This document shows, piece by piece, positions 6,151 through 6,453 of a stretch of 6,453 bases of DNA (the first letter of the stretch is position 1; the number at the start of each line of letters is the position of its first letter). The stretch comes from Fidelibacterota bacterium. GTDB taxonomy: Bacteria; Fidelibacterota; UBA2242. The notes beneath the pieces were generated by a model that did not search any database, was not told where the DNA came from, and was given only the letters and a program-made list of their open reading frames with translations. The stretch covers positions 1 to 6,453 of the forward strand of contig JAFGXZ010000208.1 in NCBI GenBank assembly GCA_016936335.1, given 5' to 3'. The position numbers and the translations under genes are program-made.

Positions 6151-6453
6151 TCATGGCAGATAAAGTCCGCCGTTCACCTGCAGCGGTTGACCGGTCATAT
6201 AGTCTGAAAGTTCCGAAGCCAGAAAGAGCGCTACGCGGGAAATATCACGGGCGGTTCCCAGTCGTCCCAATGGTACTGCACCTGTAACTTTTTCATGAAC
6301 TTCCTTCGGTGTGAACGTATTATGAAAAGCAGTATTAGCAATAAATCCCGGAGAAAGGCAATTGACACAAATCCCATAAGCAGCAACTTCCTTGGCTAAA
6401 GATTTTGTAAAAGTCCAGATACCACCTTTGGAAGCTGCATAAACAGCCGCACC
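6151..6453 (-). CDS. Short-chain dehydrogenase/reductase, probable DEH reductase (5' part beyond window)
   Basis: The frame is open from the right edge to a TGA at 6151-6153, giving the last 100 residues of a classical SDR. The missing N-terminus would hold the Rossmann glycine motif, so NADH or NADPH preference cannot be read. Visible features are the catalytic Tyr-x-x-x-Lys as VYAASKGG (Tyr5 and Lys9 of the fragment), NCLSPGFIANTAF corresponding to the usual N-x-x-x-PG-x-x-x-T segment, a PLGRLGTARDISRVALFLAS helix region, and the end YMTGQPLQVNGGLYLP. SDRs of this type in alginate loci reduce DEH (4-deoxy-L-erythro-5-hexoseulose uronate) to KDG, the step needed between the cupin and KdgK. 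No other gene here can do this, which supports the assignment. A KduD-like 2-keto-3-deoxygluconate dehydrogenase, or another sugar dehydrogenase or 3-oxoacyl-ACP reductase-like SDR, is the alternative. The gene is 49 bases upstream of the lyase on the same strand. Confidence 0.88.
   Translation of the reverse strand, partial: GAAVYAASKGGIWTFTKSLAKEVAAYGICVNCLSPGFIANTAFHNTFTPKEVHEKVTGAVPLGRLGTARDISRVALFLASELSDYMTGQPLQVNGGLYLP

Overview
All seven genes in this window read on the minus strand. Transcription therefore runs from the right edge to the left, through what looks like a single operon for alginate breakdown. In transcription order the genes are: a short-chain dehydrogenase/reductase cut by the right edge, a PL17-type oligoalginate lyase with an export signal, an MFS sugar-acid transporter of the hexuronate/galactonate type, a small KdgF-like cupin, a KDPG aldolase (Eda), a KDG kinase (KdgK), and a secreted protein with a LamG-like N-terminus cut by the left edge. 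Gaps between genes are about 20 to 50 bases. I see no terminator or clear internal promoter, so co-transcription is likely. The operon promoter must lie beyond the right edge.

The genes describe a nearly complete pathway. The exported PL17 lyase trims alginate oligomers to unsaturated uronate monomers. The MFS carrier would import the monomer (an inference from family and context). The cupin would speed its ring opening to the linear ketone DEH. The SDR would reduce DEH to KDG, KdgK phosphorylates KDG to KDPG, and Eda splits KDPG into pyruvate and glyceraldehyde-3-phosphate. The window shows no recognisable endo-acting alginate lyase (PL5/6/7), no SusC/SusD pair and no regulator. The truncated secreted protein at the left edge could supply a binding or depolymerising function, but only its first 164 residues are visible.

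The organism is a bacterium with moderate base composition (mid-forties per cent GC by eye). The lyase resembles enzymes of marine alginate degraders. Most genes have Shine-Dalgarno-like motifs (AAGGAG, AGGAG, GGAG, GGGGA, AAAGG), which is unusual for typical Bacteroidota. A related or neighbouring lineage that degrades polysaccharides is therefore possible, but the window does not settle the taxonomy.

The window is almost wholly coding. No stretch over 300 bases lacks a gene, and I found no tRNA, rRNA, CRISPR array, insertion sequence or long repeat. The most notable non-coding element is a perfect 16-base palindrome directly upstream of the eda ribosome binding site. I see no clearly new system. 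The least explained item is the secreted LamG-like protein at the operon's downstream end.
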